Below, one piece after another: positions 1 through 11,203 of a stretch of 51,095 nucleotides of DNA; position 1 is the stretch's first letter; the number at the start of each line of letters is the position of its first letter. The stretch is taken from NCBI GenBank assembly GCA_003427395.1, contig BFEA01000139.1:292307-343401 (forward strand), read 5' to 3'. A program made the translations under genes and the position numbers. The notes under the pieces were generated by a model that saw only the letters and a list, made by a program, of their open reading frames with translations, ran no database searches and was not told the DNA's origin. The stretch comes from Chara braunii (lineage: Eukaryota > Streptophyta > Charophyceae > Charales > Characeae).

Positions 1-600
1 GGTGGTACGACACAACGAAGCACTGCCGTCTTTTTACGGTGGTACGGCACAGCGAAGCGCTGCCGTTTTTTAACGCTTGTACGGCACAGCGAAGCACTAC
101 CGTCTTTTTACGGTGGTACGACACAACGAAGCGCTGTCGTCTTTTTACGGTGGTACGGCACAGCGAAGCACCGCCGTCTTTTTGTAGTGGTACGACACAG
201 CGAAGCGCCGCCCTCATTTTGCAGTGGTACGACATAGCGAAGCGCCGCCGTCTTTTTGCGGGGGTACGGCACGGCGAAGCGCTGCCGTTTGTTTTACGGT
301 GCTACGACACAGCGAAGCGCTGCCGTCTTTTTTGCGGTGGTACGGCACAGCAAAGCGCCGCCGTCTTTTTGCGGTGGTACGGCACGGCGAAGCGCTGCCG
401 TTTTTTTTGCGGTGGTACGGCACGGCGAAGCGCTATCATCTTTTTGCGGTGGTACGACACAGTGAAGCACCGCCGTCTTTTTGCGGTTGTACGGCACGAC
501 GAAGCGCTGCTGTTGTTTTACGGTGGTACGGCATAACGAAGCGCCACCATCTTTTTACAATGGTACGACACGGTGGAGCGCTGCCGTTTTCTTTTTTTTA
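1..600. repeat. ~38-bp minisatellite, about 16 copies
   Basis: A tandem array with a unit of about 37-39 bp runs from the first base. Each unit contains GGTACGRCACAGCGAAGCGC followed by TGCCGTC and a short T-run. Copies begin near 3, 41, 77, 115, 155, 190, 225, 265, 303, 339, 376, 415, 450, 488, 525 and 560, then decay towards 790. The apparent open frames here (MVRHSEALPFF-like repeats) exist only because the period is close to a multiple of three and stops are rare, so I do not call them genes. The array continues off the left edge. Confidence 0.93.
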
Positions 601-879
601 CGTGGCACGACGCGATGACGTGCTCCCATTTTCCGACGAGAGTTCGGCATGGCAGTGAAATTGCGGCACGACGGTGGGACGTAAGGCGGGACAGTGGAAT
701 TTTTTTTTACGGCGCTGAAAGGTTTTTGTTGTGGTGGGGATTGAAGGTCTGCTACCATTGTTATGTATGACAGCAGCAGCGTGACATGGTGGCGGTTGAC
801 AGCATGCGACGGTACGAAATCTGAGCGCGACAGGCGGGTTTATTTTTTTTATGCGGCATATGAGATAAATATTTTGTAG

Positions 880-1160
880 TTGGGACTACCCAACACTTGC
901 GGCAGTGGGACTGGACTACTTGGGACTGCCTGGATTTAGTTGGGACTGACGTGGGATGCGGGTTGTCATTTGCGGCGGTCCCGACGCAGACGGTTTTGAG
1001 ATTCGGCACCAGTTTTATTTTTTTGAGAAGTGTGGCGGAAACGGTTTTCGACTCAATAGTCATTCGGCGAAGTGTTTGACAGCATGGGACCACCTAGAAC
1101 CGCGTGGGACCATCTGGGACCGCTTGGAACCAATTGGGACTGACGTGGTACCAGACTGAG
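880..1160. repeat. Degenerate TGGGACTG-type short repeats
   Basis: The motif TGGGACYR recurs about every 9-12 bp in two blocks (about 880-960 and 1080-1150), for example in the forms TTGGGACTGCC, GTGGGACCATC and TTGGGACTGACGTGG. It is a decayed minisatellite. No coding signal is visible. Confidence 0.55.
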
Positions 1161-2780
1161 TGTTATTCTGGGACGTGCGAGACTCGCCGTTTTCACGCTT
1201 GGGTTACCGCGGATGAGGCGTGCGAGTGAGAGGTGGTTTGAACAGGATTTTCCTTGAAACTACATCTTTTGGCGGCAAACACGGCTTGTTGGTTGACTTT
1301 CTTGAGTGAGCCAGGACGCTTCTTCGACACCCCTTCACTTAAGGTCAGTGGACGACTCAGAGTCCTTTCACACCTGTGTGCACCCACACATTGCTTGACC
1401 TTTTTGCTTTGACTGTTCAGGAGAAAAGGTTGAGTGGGGTTGTGGGCGTCATGCACGAGTGAAAAGGTGGGTCTGACGTGAGTAATGGGACTTTGCTTGT
1501 CTTCTTTTGATTGTGTTGTCTGTGTGGTGTGCATGTGAGTAAAAAGACTATGTATAAAAGTGGGACAAAATACTTTTTGATAAAATGACGGAGAATTTTC
1601 GCCTCCTTACCATTTTCCTTTCGTCATTGAGTTGGACGAACTTGCTTGCTATTTCTGAATGATAATCGATGGGTGCCGCGAGAAAAAGAATTTTGAAAAC
1701 AGAAAGAGAATCAAAGCATAATGAATTTAACTTTTCCCGAGGATTCACCGCCTCTATTCCGAATGACCTTATCTGCCTATAACTGTCCAAATGATTCTCA
1801 TTCTTTATCCCTTTTGATTTCCCTTTGCTTAAGTTACCTTGAACTTAGAAAAAATGAGAACAATTGAAAGTTACTTGTAGTGGACATGTGTTTTCTCTCC
1901 AGGAAGCATCTTGGGCGGGGGTTTGTTGCTTCAGGAACCGACCCTGTAATCGACCCAGAGTGGACCGTTCTACGGGGGGGTACTTTGTCGATTCGGTGGA
2001 GACGGCCCGACTTCTGAGATCCGAGTTTTGTGCTCGGGCGAGGAGAAGGAGTACCCTAGACCACTTCCTAAAGGGAGAGGCATGCAACACTTCAAAGAAT
2101 GTCCCTGATCAAGTAACCCGTCATCCAATAAGATTGAGAAAGTATGGAGACAGGTGTGAGCGTGTCGAGTTTTGAGTTGGCGGTAGGTGAAACGAATGAC
2201 TTTGGCAACGCGTCTCATCAAGTCAAAACTAAGGCAACCGATTACCTTGTCGGCGACATCTATGTTATTGTCGAAAAAAACAACCTCTCGTTGGCGGTTG
2301 TATGATTGTTTTGTGGAGTTCGACCTGAGGCGGTCATATTATTTTTTTTATCTTGCAACATTGGATGTATCAAATGAAGATTTTGTTTCTTTTAATTATT
2401 ATTTTATATTGGACATATCGTTCTATCGACTACAGTCGATTCCTTTCGATGTAACTATGCATGATTGTTATAACTTTCTTTTGATTGTATGTTAAAGGGA
2501 CTAGGACTAAAGTTAAGGGTTTCACGCTTGGTTGAGACAGTCCTAGTCGACCGACGTCCGCTTCGTACCTAGAAGATCAGCGCCCTAGGAACGGACGACG
2601 GCCGGGTCCACTTGGCGTTAACCAAGCGTATCTATACTACGGCGAACGAGCAAACACCCTCGGTTGACCTACCTCTGCAATTGCATCTAAATGCTTTCGC
2701 ACGTGGGTCAGTAGCTCGATAGGGATACGCCCCTAAGGGTGGTGACAACCCCTTAGGAAAGCAAGCTTATGCCCCGCGGA
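1160..2780. other. No recognisable gene
   Basis: I see no protein motif, RNA gene or clear repeat in this stretch. Composition shifts from mixed to AT-rich around 2330-2500 and back to GC-rich after 2520, which suggests several insertions of different origin. Short open frames here have no recognisable residues. Confidence 0.5.
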
Positions 2781-2781
2781 A

Positions 2782-2996
2782 CTTGTCCGGTCGTAGGGGA
2801 CCTCGGGATGTATAGCTGGCGCACCCGGCTAGAGCGGCGAAGGAGCGATGCAACCGCGTTCGTCTCGGCGGTTCGCGGGATACTTAGCGTCATTCTCGAG
2901 TTGTCTCTCGATCTTGATTTATTATTTTATTTTTTTTACTCCTGCGTGACATGGCCGGGAGGGCCCTCGCTCGCGCGGGGGCCGATGCGCTCGACG
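2782..2996 (-). pseudogene. Antisense copy of the retropepsin-like fragment at 4.98-5.16 kb
   Basis: The reverse complement aligns with 4984-5165. Both share GTCGAGCGCATCGG, then CCCTCCCGG, a GTCA/GCARGAGT block, and GTGCGCCAGCYATAC near the far end. In the sense copy this encodes the DSGVERIG...PPGRV.QES stretch; in this copy an AT-rich insertion (about 2920-2940) and substitutions break the frame. It ends exactly where the 197-bp terminal repeat starts, with the four bases CCGG shared at the junction. It is the decayed end of another, inverted retroelement copy, or a rearrangement product. Confidence 0.6.
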
Positions 2997-3193
2997 CCGG
3001 AGGTAGCCCGGTCTCCCGAAGTCCAATATAACTCGGGACCACCATCTTGCTCAACTACCCCTAAGCTTACCACCGGAGATCTGAGTTCTGACCTGGGACT
3101 CCACCCCCCTTTCCTAAAATCCTTGCCACACCCCTCTTCGCACTTCCGGGCCCCCTAACACTCCGAAACGGGAAGTCGCGCTGGGTGTGAGGT
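2997..3193 (+). mobile_element. 197-bp terminal repeat of a Ty3/gypsy element (5' copy)
   Basis: This segment recurs at 26118-26315 with about nine differences over 197 bp (roughly 95% identical), mostly transitions. The two copies begin at the same base (CCGGAGGTAGCCC) and diverge exactly where the primer-binding site starts in this copy, which is what an LTR boundary would do. It lacks the usual TG...CA ends. It could therefore be a short or atypical LTR, or the 3' part of a longer one whose 5' part was lost in both places. Confidence 0.65.
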
Positions 3194-3206
3194 TGGTATC
3201 AGAGCC
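3194..3206 (+). promoter_or_regulatory. Primer-binding site for initiator tRNA-Met
   Basis: TGGTATCAGAGCC is the classic plant retrotransposon minus-strand primer site, complementary to the 3' end of initiator methionyl tRNA. It sits directly at the end of the 197-bp repeat and 155 bp upstream of the gag start codon, as expected for an LTR retrotransposon leader. Confidence 0.88.
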
Positions 3207-3360
3207 GATAGGTGTCAAGACAGAGGATTGACATGTGGTCTGGCTCCTCCAGTCAACGAATCTGGCGAGTCCTAGACGGGGACGAGCTAGACAGAGAAAC
3301 GCGCGGACGCGCGATCCGATAATAACTAGAAGTCGCTCTGCTGGAAGACAGGCGGGTAAC

Positions 3361-4480
3361 ATGAACGCCAATCAGGTGCAAGGTGGGGTGAACCAACCGA
3401 ATTTGGCTCCCCCGCAGCCTCCATATGCTCGCGCTCCAGCCACCCCCCCTGATTTATACCTATTTGATCTTGCACACCGCTTGGTAGGAGCATGACTTGC
3501 CACGCTTCGAGCGCAACAATATGATAATGATGAAGCCTGAATCAACGTCCCCGCTCGATTGGGCGGAGACGCGCACTATTGGTTTAGCACGTACACGTGG
3601 ATCGATCTCCCGACGTTCGAATGGGATTTCTTACACCGATTTGACTATATTCATCCCAAAGAGGCATTCTTCCTAATCAAAGATCGGGTGTAGAAGCCGC
3701 TTGAATCCGTAGCAGAATACCGAAGTCCATTCTACCGATTATTTATCAAATCACAGAGGGAAGAGACGGTCGGTAGACAACTTGTCATTGACGGACTCCG
3801 AAGCCGAGCAATGAGTGCCAAACTGCGAAAGCAATTTTCCCCCATTACCCATAATTTACAGCAAATAATGGACGCCGTTGAGGAAATGGAGCGAAAGTTC
3901 GCCGCCAGCTTCCTCTAAGGCGAGGATCATGTTAAAGAGGGGGATACGTCCGAACTTACACGAGCACGAATGGAGGTCGCTGCACTGCAAAACAAATTCG
4001 AGAACATGGGTTTTGTCGCAGGACCCGTCACCTGCCTGGAGCCGGTCGGGGTGCAGAAGTCGATGGCCAACATGACCATTGGACCACCTGTTATGGCATC
4101 TCCGGATCCCCCCTCCTCGAAGGCTGAAGAACCCAACGCTATCCTAGAGCTAACACGAACATTGGTAAACCTCATGCAAGAAAGCAAGAGGGAACAACGG
4201 GAATATAACGCCCAAATGGAAACACTACTCCGCTCGATGCGTCCCATCACGGTTCGAGTTACTCCTATGGGAACGGGAGTCGCGCAGGCAGCAAGTGCTG
4301 TCGCAACAGCAACAGGGGCGTGAGTCGACAGTTGCTACACGTGTCACCAACCAGGACACATAGCACAAGACTGTCCCAACCGACTTGCACCAGCCCGGAT
4401 CGGACCAGCGCCAGCGGCCGCAACACCTATTGCTAACCGACCTGGAAGGGTAGCTACGATGGCAGAATAGACTGACAGCG
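3361..4480 (+). pseudogene. Ty3/gypsy Gag with CCHC zinc knuckle, broken by stops
   Basis: One reading frame runs from ATG 3361 through a retrotransposon gag domain (about 3540-3910; recognisable ARLGGDAHYWF, FLHRFDYIHPKEAFF and SVAEYRSPFYRLF blocks), a coiled-coil-like stretch (about 4140-4240) and a nucleic-acid-binding zinc knuckle C-x2-C-x4-H-x4-C at 4333-4377. Gag packages element RNA into virus-like particles. The frame is kept for about 1 kb but interrupted by stops at 3493, about 3538, about 3691, about 3916 and 4321. Each is reachable by one C-to-T change from CGA, CAG or CAA. The start is the first ATG downstream of the primer-binding site in this frame. Non-functional. Confidence 0.85.
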
Positions 4481-4566
4481 GTGCAGGCCCGTCGGGGGTT
4501 ACAGAGGAAGCCGTAGAGCTTATCCCACTCGACCAATATATATCGCTAGGATACTCGGGCCTCGGA

Positions 4567-4857
4567 ATGATCGGGGCTATCCAACCTGCCCCTGCCAATA
4601 ACGAGGTCTCGGAATGGAGACCCTCCCCGAGTGAAATGGAATCTGGAGGACCCGCCTTCGTTACGGGAGAAATCGATGTACTAGATATAGTGCGAGCACT
4701 GGATCACCGCATCCCTCTACCGATTAAACACTTGTTGTCCATCTCCGAGCAGGCTAATAACTGGATGCTACAACACTGCAAGGCAAATCGAAGACGGTTT
4801 GCCCTCGCCAAACTAACAGCCGCAAAAGGAAAGACCTCCGCCAAAGATCCGAGATGA
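4567..4857 (+). pseudogene. Gag-pol linker remnant, hydrophilic ORF
   Basis: A short open frame follows the zinc knuckle and ends with a basic stretch (ANRRRFALAKLTAAKGK). Its central part, near DIVRALDHRIPLPIKHLLS, looks protein-coding in composition. I recognise no domain. Its position between the zinc knuckle and the retropepsin-like piece suggests it belongs to the same polyprotein. Confidence 0.4.
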
Positions 4858-4932
4858 GCCGAGCACCTCGGAACCCGTTCAGATGGGCCTGGTCCGGAAA
4901 GATGATCACTTCATACGGATCAGGACCCTACC

Positions 4933-5163
4933 ATGAGATCTATGGAGTGTGACGTGGAAGTTTGGGGCAACCCCTACAGTGCAGTCCTTGACTCCGGTGT
5001 CGAGCGCATCGGTTTGGCACTGCACAAGGCAGCGTGGGACCCTCCCGGTCGCGTCATGCAAGAGTCGATCATAATCCTCGTCGCAAATATACATCGAGCC
5101 TCCGCTAGTCGCTTCGACCGAGTGCGCCAGCCATACCTCTCGCGAGCCCCTACGACAGGATAG
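4933..5163 (+). pseudogene. Retropepsin-like fragment (DSG motif)
   Basis: The frame contains VEVWGNPYSAVLDSGVERIG, the layout of a retroviral-type aspartic protease N-terminal half, with D-S-G in the catalytic position. Such enzymes act as dimers to process Gag-Pol. The piece is only 76 residues and lacks the later hydrophobic-hydrophobic-G flap and core segments. A second, better protease is at 12.06 kb, so this may belong to a different, truncated element. A related antisense copy lies at 2782-2996. Confidence 0.5.
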
Positions 5164-5229
5164 GGCCTATGACGGGAGCTGTCACCTTCATTCGGTGGGC
5201 GTATCCCCGCCGAGCTACTAGTCAACAAT

Positions 5230-6700
5230 ACGAAAGCTAATCAGGTGCAATCGCAGAGGTGGACCAGCCGAGGGCGTTTCTCGTACGCTGTAGCGTAGGG
5301 GGTACGCGCGGTATTATGCCTTTATCGGACCCGCACGCAAACGTGCATCTTTGGGGGCTGAGGTCCCAAGCGCGATTCGGGCACGCCACGCGCACACCAC
5401 TATAAAGGACATAAAAATAAAAATACACACGCACATGCACATATACAGAACGACACAGAACAAACAACGGGACAACACTCATAGTCCCTTAGTAGTCATC
5501 CCATAACTTTCCGATGCGGAATTCGGATACGCGTCGCGCGCGAGACTTAGTATAAAACCACGCGGACATAGGGTAACTCATATCGACGAGCAATGCATGA
5601 ATACACAAGCAGTCGCAATGATGGCGTACTATGTAGTGCCCATACTCAAGCGGTCCTTCGTGGATCCGAGTACTGCTTATGACACTCAAGTGTCATTCTC
5701 GAAGTATCGTGAGAGTCTACTCCCTCACGATATTGCACGGCTGAAGGAATAGCCGTGCGGCCTCCAGGGTTCGTCCGGCCTTTAGGCTGAGCGTCTCGGT
5801 AGGCAGGGAAGATAGGCTCTGCGCGGGGGGAGATCCTTTCCACGCAGAGTCTAGGACATGGGGTGTCCTAGATAAGGATCTCGAATCCAGGCCCAGGACC
5901 AACGTCCGACTGAGATATCTTTAAGAAGCATACAACAAATAGAGGGGTTTTCTTCTCTTTCTCAGTCTCAATCCCCAATTAAGCCCTTAAGCGTGGGTCC
6001 TCTCAGGCCACACGAACACCCAATATAGGTACATACGTATATATATGTAAAGGGGAATAAGTATGTGACGATCACTTCTCACAATCACAGTGGGACTCTT
6101 CACAACCATATATATGTGTGTGATCGCAGACAGTCAATTCCAAATCCGATCCACAATACATACCTGCAATCACATCAAAGAGTCAACCAAAAGTCCATGC
6201 ACTACAAGGAGGCAACTTCAACCAACCTCTTATACTCATACCCCTTGCTTTAGCCATGCAAACTCCAACCCTTGTCCAACCAACCATAATTAAACAATCA
6301 ATATCTTTGTTAAATGGCCATTCAATAAAAGTCCGGGTGAAAACCTTAATAAAAGAACAAAAATCACTAGGGCTAAAGCATTTTAGGTTGAGTATTGAGG
6401 ATGAATTGGAGTTGAGTTGTAGACCGACGAATCGACAACCGACCTGTTATCAGTGATAACAGAAGGTGATCCTTGTAGGATCAAGCTGAATTTAGTCCTG
6501 ATTTCGAATTGATCGTTCAAGAGGGCCTGTAACACAAGACAAGTCAATAGTAATCTCCATATCACGATCTCATTTAGAATCATTCTGCTGTAACTAAATT
6601 TGAGTCTGCCCCTAAGTCAATGCCTAAATGAAAAGGTAGGTCTTTGACAGAATCTCCTTTATGCAGAGTGGATTGCCAGAACTGCCACCTGTCAAAATAT
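5230..6700. other. Non-coding stretch, promoter-like AT boxes, no gene
   Basis: There is no recognisable protein. TATA-like strings occur near 5401 (TATAAAGGA) and 5550 (TATAAAAC), and 5935-5985 is a pyrimidine-rich stretch (TTTTCTTCTCTTTCTCAG) like a plant 5' leader or LTR R/U5. These may mark the LTR or promoter of another insertion, but I found no matching second copy. From about 6000 the DNA becomes AT-rich. Confidence 0.35.
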
Positions 6701-7330
6701 AATCTAACTCCTCTAAACTAAGAAAATTTCGGTAGCGCTTCCCGTAGGAAAAGTGCCTTCGCAAAATTTATAATACCTCAAATATGAAAACAAAACAATC
6801 TTTAACTCTAGAAAGTCAAAATTTGTTTAACTCCCTGAATTAGTAAAAATTTGGGCAGCACTCCTTTTAGAAAGGTAGACTTCCTAGATTTATACTAAGT
6901 CAGATATGAACTCAGAAACAAGACATGAGTTCAACTAAGACAAAATTGAACTAACTCCTTAGATTTGTAGAAATTTCGTCAGCGCTTCCCGTAGAGAAAG
7001 TGTTATTCCAAGCTTTATATAAAGCTAAGTTCATAATTAAAAAAATGATTTTGACTTCCCAAGGTCCAATTTTGTCTAACTCCCTGAATTAGCAAAAATT
7101 TGGGCAACACTCCCTTTAGAAAATGAGGCTTTCCAGATTCTTTTTTTTTTTAAAAGGGTTGTGAAGGTAGCTTTCCAGATTCTTACTAAGCCAAAAAGTC
7201 AAAATATCTGGATCATGAAAAATAAAAAATATGACGAACTCCTTGGTTTTGTAGAAATTTCGACAGTGCTTCCCGTAGAGAAAGTAACTTACCAAGATTT
7301 ATACAAGACTAAGTATAAATAAATGATGCT
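6700..7330 (+). repeat. ~125-bp degenerate tandem array with GCGCTTCCCGTAG core
   Basis: Five related blocks follow one another, near 6726, 6847, 6966, 7090 and 7250. They alternate between TTCGKYAGCGCTTCCCGTAG-type and TTTGGGCARCACTCCYTTT-type cores. Each is preceded by TAACTCC and a short AT-rich lead, and followed by a purine-rich arm (GAAAGTG) that can partly pair with the CGCTTC arm. There is no coding potential. An oligo-T/A insertion interrupts the array at about 7141. Confidence 0.75.
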
Positions 7331-7377
7331 AGAAAATGCGCAAATTGACCTAAGTAAAAAAAAACTTAGCTTAGAAA

Positions 7378-7605
7378 ATGCAGGAATTGAAACTAACTCC
7401 TATGGCTCTAGCACGTGGCGAACAACTAAAGCAACTACCTATTAAACTGAAATTTAGACTAAGTAGTGGCCTCATTCATTCGCATGCTAGCCAAACCACA
7501 AAGATAACTACTCTCGATAGCCCAAAGTCAATTCATCAAACAATAGTTCATGATCTCTCAATAATTTATCTCTTTATACCCAACTTAAATAAGACATATG
7601 GCTAG
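7378..7605 (+). other. 75-codon open frame, not recognised
   Basis: An open frame starting MQELKLTPMALARGEQLKQ lies between two tandem arrays. I recognise no domain and the surrounding DNA is AT-rich repeat, so it is probably chance. It is listed because it is the only longer frame in this stretch. Confidence 0.12.
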
Positions 7606-8335
7606 ACTACCCAATCTTATGGGAACCTTTCTAGCTCAGCCATATAATATACACAAACACAGGGCACTACAATTTTTCTGTTCTTTGGGCATATGACTAG
7701 GTCACCCTAGTCGCGCTAAACCATTTAAGTATCCAAGTTATATATAATTGTCTGCACTTTGTCTTTTGAGACAACATATGACTGAACCGGTCATCTTAGA
7801 TCAAGATTCAGCCCGTCCCTTCTTACCACAATTTTATTCTTAATTCATACTCTCTTCAGTTGGTCATAAGCTATAGTCAGACCATCCAATCTTATGGAAA
7901 AATATCTAACTAGCCTGTTCATAAATAAGTAGTATAAAATATAAACAAATTTAGCCTTTGTGTTCCAACATGTGTGTGGCTCAAGACCAGACCACCCAAT
8001 CTTATGAGAACCTGTTCAGTCCTTTGCCTGAATTCTCTCCTTCAAAATAAACAAGAGAGGGTCAAGACCATTCAATTTTATGAAACTTGTTCAACCCTCT
8101 TTCTGAAACCAACAAAACATAGAATACCCAAAAGAAAACAAGGCAACCAAGCCATCCAATCTTATGGAAAAATGCTTGGTCCCTGAAAGTCAGACACATA
8201 CTGTCCACACAAATCAAAGCAACCAGACCAACCAATGTTATGGGAACCTGTCTGGTCCTTCAGGCAATCAAAAACAAACATAGCACTGAGCCCTCCAATC
8301 TTATGGTGACTCTCCCAGCCTTTGGTTGACCCAGT
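7595..8335 (+). repeat. Array of hairpins: constant CCAATCTTATG core, variable paired arms
   Basis: The core ACCAYCCAATCTTATGG recurs about every 75-110 bp (near 7609, 7884, 7992, 8068, 8156, 8230, 8295). In several copies the core is bracketed by perfect inverted arms that differ from copy to copy: GCTAGA/TCTAGC (7601-7606 with 7630-7635), AGAGGGT/ACCCTCT (8056-8062 with 8094-8100), ACCAAGC/GCTTGGT (8146-8152 with 8174-8180) and ACCAGAC/GTCTGGT (8222-8228 with 8250-8256). A related hairpin without the core is GACTAGG/CCTAGTC (7695-7701 with 7706-7712). There is no coding potential. Function is unknown. Confidence 0.75.
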
Positions 8336-8339
8336 CAAC

Positions 8340-10900
8340 ATGCAATACTGCCTTTCTCCCACCTTTCCCCCAGATTCGATCTCATAATCTGTTTTCAGTC
8401 TGACAACCAAAAATGAAACTGTATTGCACATACATTCCTTTATTTAGTTTGGGTTGTGTCATGAAAGTCAAACTTACAGGTGAAAATAGGGATACATGCA
8501 GTTTATTCAATCAAAATATAGCAAGGAATACAGATAGGGGTTTTAAGTTTTAAGAGGGTTTATAAAGGGAAAGCAATGGTTACCTTTCAATTCCCTGCCT
8601 CTAGAACTCCTCCTGAGTTCCGGCAGAGCTCCCGCAATCGGTGGGTTGACTCCCCACAGAGTCTTGCTGCGGTACTACGGGTTGCAATCCCGCCTGCCGC
8701 CTTCCTCTCGTAACATGACCAGACTGAGAGTAAGAAAGACAAAATGAGGGGTTTGAGACTCTCAAGATACAAGAAGGGGATAGACTCAACTCTCAAGAGA
8801 GGGCCTTGATACGTTTGCTCGCCTGAGGGCCCCGCAATGGTGGCCACAAACCACGGCAGCCTGGTCAACCGAAGTCAAACTGCCATTTGTTGACTTGCCG
8901 ACGATCCTCCTGCTAGCAGCAAAGACCCCCCCTTTCCAAAGAACTCAGCCCTCCGGTCAGGTTCGTAACCCGAAAGGCGTCGATCATAAGTAACTCTACC
9001 ACCCTATGAGTCTCCCTCTAGCTGTTCCGCTTGGTAGGGTAAGCGACGCCCTTGCTACCGAGTATACCGTCCAACGCAGCCGTTCTGCTGCTGCTTTAGT
9101 CAACAAGGGGAGCCATCGTTCCTGGCCAGTAGTCAATCTCCAAGTCTACGGTTCTCATACAGCTCCTTCACTGGCATAGCACGTTGGCCAGTAGCCAAAC
9201 TTGCAACTTCGCAGTCGGCCTCTTAGCAAACGTAGGCTAACGGAATAGGCGCGCACCGGTCAACAGGCAAAGCTCCTCCCTCACTGCTCGCATGTAGCTA
9301 GGCTACTCGACCGTGTAGCTAGCCCTTCGGTCAATCGGTAGACCTGCAGGCTCACAGTCAGCCTCCAATCACTCTGCTTACGCCCCTGCCAGCAGGTCAA
9401 CATGCCTTGAATCTCTCCCTTCTCGCTGGCCTCGCCAATAACTTTAGCAGAAGCGGAAGAGGCCTGTCGTAGATGGCGATAGAGTACACCTTTTCCTCCC
9501 GTCGCCTCTCGTAAAAAGATTGAGAGGCGCTACCTCCTCGACACTCAAGCAACACAATGGTCAATTGGTAAGCCACCAATCTTCCGCCCTCTCACACTCC
9601 TTTCTTCGAGACGAATGAGCAAGATCAGACCGGTCGATCTACCAAAACATAGACATTCACACCGCTTTCTAACCATGCGCACCGTAGGATAGAGGTGATC
9701 CCTCAACTGAGACACGAAAGCTTACGGTGGCCTGCTTTTGCCACTGTCCCCCTCTCTTTGCTCACGTACCTCGGCCGTTGCGCCCGCTACCTCTGATCAA
9801 ACCGGCGGCACCAGGGCAACACAGCTTGGCGAGTCCCCTATCAGACACGGGGGGATGAGCGATGCACCCGTCAAACAGGTAAGCATATAATCTTTGTGCC
9901 TCGCCTCACGCTACTGCAGACCGACCGTACAAAATAGGATGAATCTGTTCCTAGAACGCAGGTAGGTTCATCCTATGTAATAACAATTACTCCCCCGGTG
10001 CAGCACATCTACCTCCTACCCCCAATCCTATTAACATTCCTCTCAAGCTAACCTCGGATTCAAGGTATCCCTAGTTTAAAATCCCTACTCTAGTTCTTCT
10101 CCTGATGGATTCCGTTCACAAACGAGCGAGATCCACTCCCTCCATAGCTTCCCTCGAGAACCTCCACGCCGCCCATTCCTTAACTAACTCCTAACTTGCT
10201 GACTCATCGCCAAAACTAACAGCAGATTCATGGTCGGCCTAGCCCAAAACATCAGGATAACATTTTCCCCCATCTGATTCCGTTGGGAATCGAATGAGTT
10301 ATGCACCTGTCGTCTTCTTCTCCCCTCGCTCCCTGCCACTACTTAGCGCATGGCATACTCTAATAACCTTCTCCTACACTAATCCTCGTACTACTCCGAC
10401 TTCACCCTCAGCTTCGCCTCACCTTCAGACCCCGATTTCGATTCCTCCTTCGTCAGATTCCGTCAAAAACCGCGAGCGTCGTCCTCTTTCCTGTGCGCCT
10501 CACCTATCTCCCGGCCATGTTCGACTCCTTCCATACTTCACGTGTACCTATCGTAATTTCCCTTCCCGGTTCACTTTCCTCCTTGTTACGTTCATAGTTC
10601 CGGCTCTCTGCCTCTCCCTACCGCTAAGTTATCTGGCCTTCTGCAGGCAGTGATCGATAACAGACTGTGCAGTCTGATGCGTCTAGCCGGTTTATTGGCC
10701 ATGCGAAAAATTCCCAGCGAGTTTCTACTACTAGGTCGGTCGCATAGTCTTTCGCCCTCATACCCAAATTCGACGATTAGTTTGCACGGCGGTACCACTG
10801 TACCCTCCGCTGAATCTCCCTCGATTGCTCTGCCCGAATAGAGTCCACCGCTTCTCAGACTCTTAGTGGGCTTACTCACAATCCACGCTCTCCCAGTAGG
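8340..10900. other. No gene; faint degenerate repeats
   Basis: I see no recognisable protein or RNA gene. A weak motif, GGTCAAYMGGYAARC, recurs near 9258, 9332, 9558 and 9868. A second, GATTCCGTY followed by a CGA-rich stretch, recurs near 10108, 10277 and 10457 with a spacing of about 170-180 bp. The stretch looks like an old tandem array continuing the style of 6.7-8.3 kb. Confidence 0.4.
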
Positions 10901-10939
10901 TCACGGGGTCGAGGGCACAGGCCCGTCGCAACTCGTGGC

Positions 10940-11203
10940 GTGCGCCTAGGAAGGCGGGCCCCGACACAGATCCCGGTGGTAGCAGCAAATACCCAAGCAA
11001 AACTAAGAAGCTTGAAGCTCTGGAAGGAGCTTTATGGGATCAGCCACGGGGACATCCCTGTTGCACGGTCAATCACTGCAGCAGCCTTCTACTGGCATCC
11101 TTCACTCAGGCAAAGTACACCATCTTACTGGTCCCAAGGGGCACCCCCCCCCCCCACAGGTAGCGGCCCCAGAATCAAGCACCCGGGCCTGCTGCAGGTC
11201 TAG
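10940..11203 (+). pseudogene. Coding-like fragment, not recognised
   Basis: An open frame with a plausible protein-like middle (AKLRSLKLWKELYGISHG, then ITAAAFYWHPSL). The AKLR..K.WKE and later aromatic segment are loosely similar in layout to the fragment at 26.33 kb (AKLRAWEARSGT, then LCYYKMGWVISAAP). That resemblance is by eye only. It may be a remnant of the same retroelement-associated ORF family. Confidence 0.3.

Noticed and set aside
39-658. Overlapping long frames with MVRHSEALPFF-type repeats on both strands
   Set aside because: They are translations of a ~38-bp minisatellite; open in several frames at once and with no non-repeat part.
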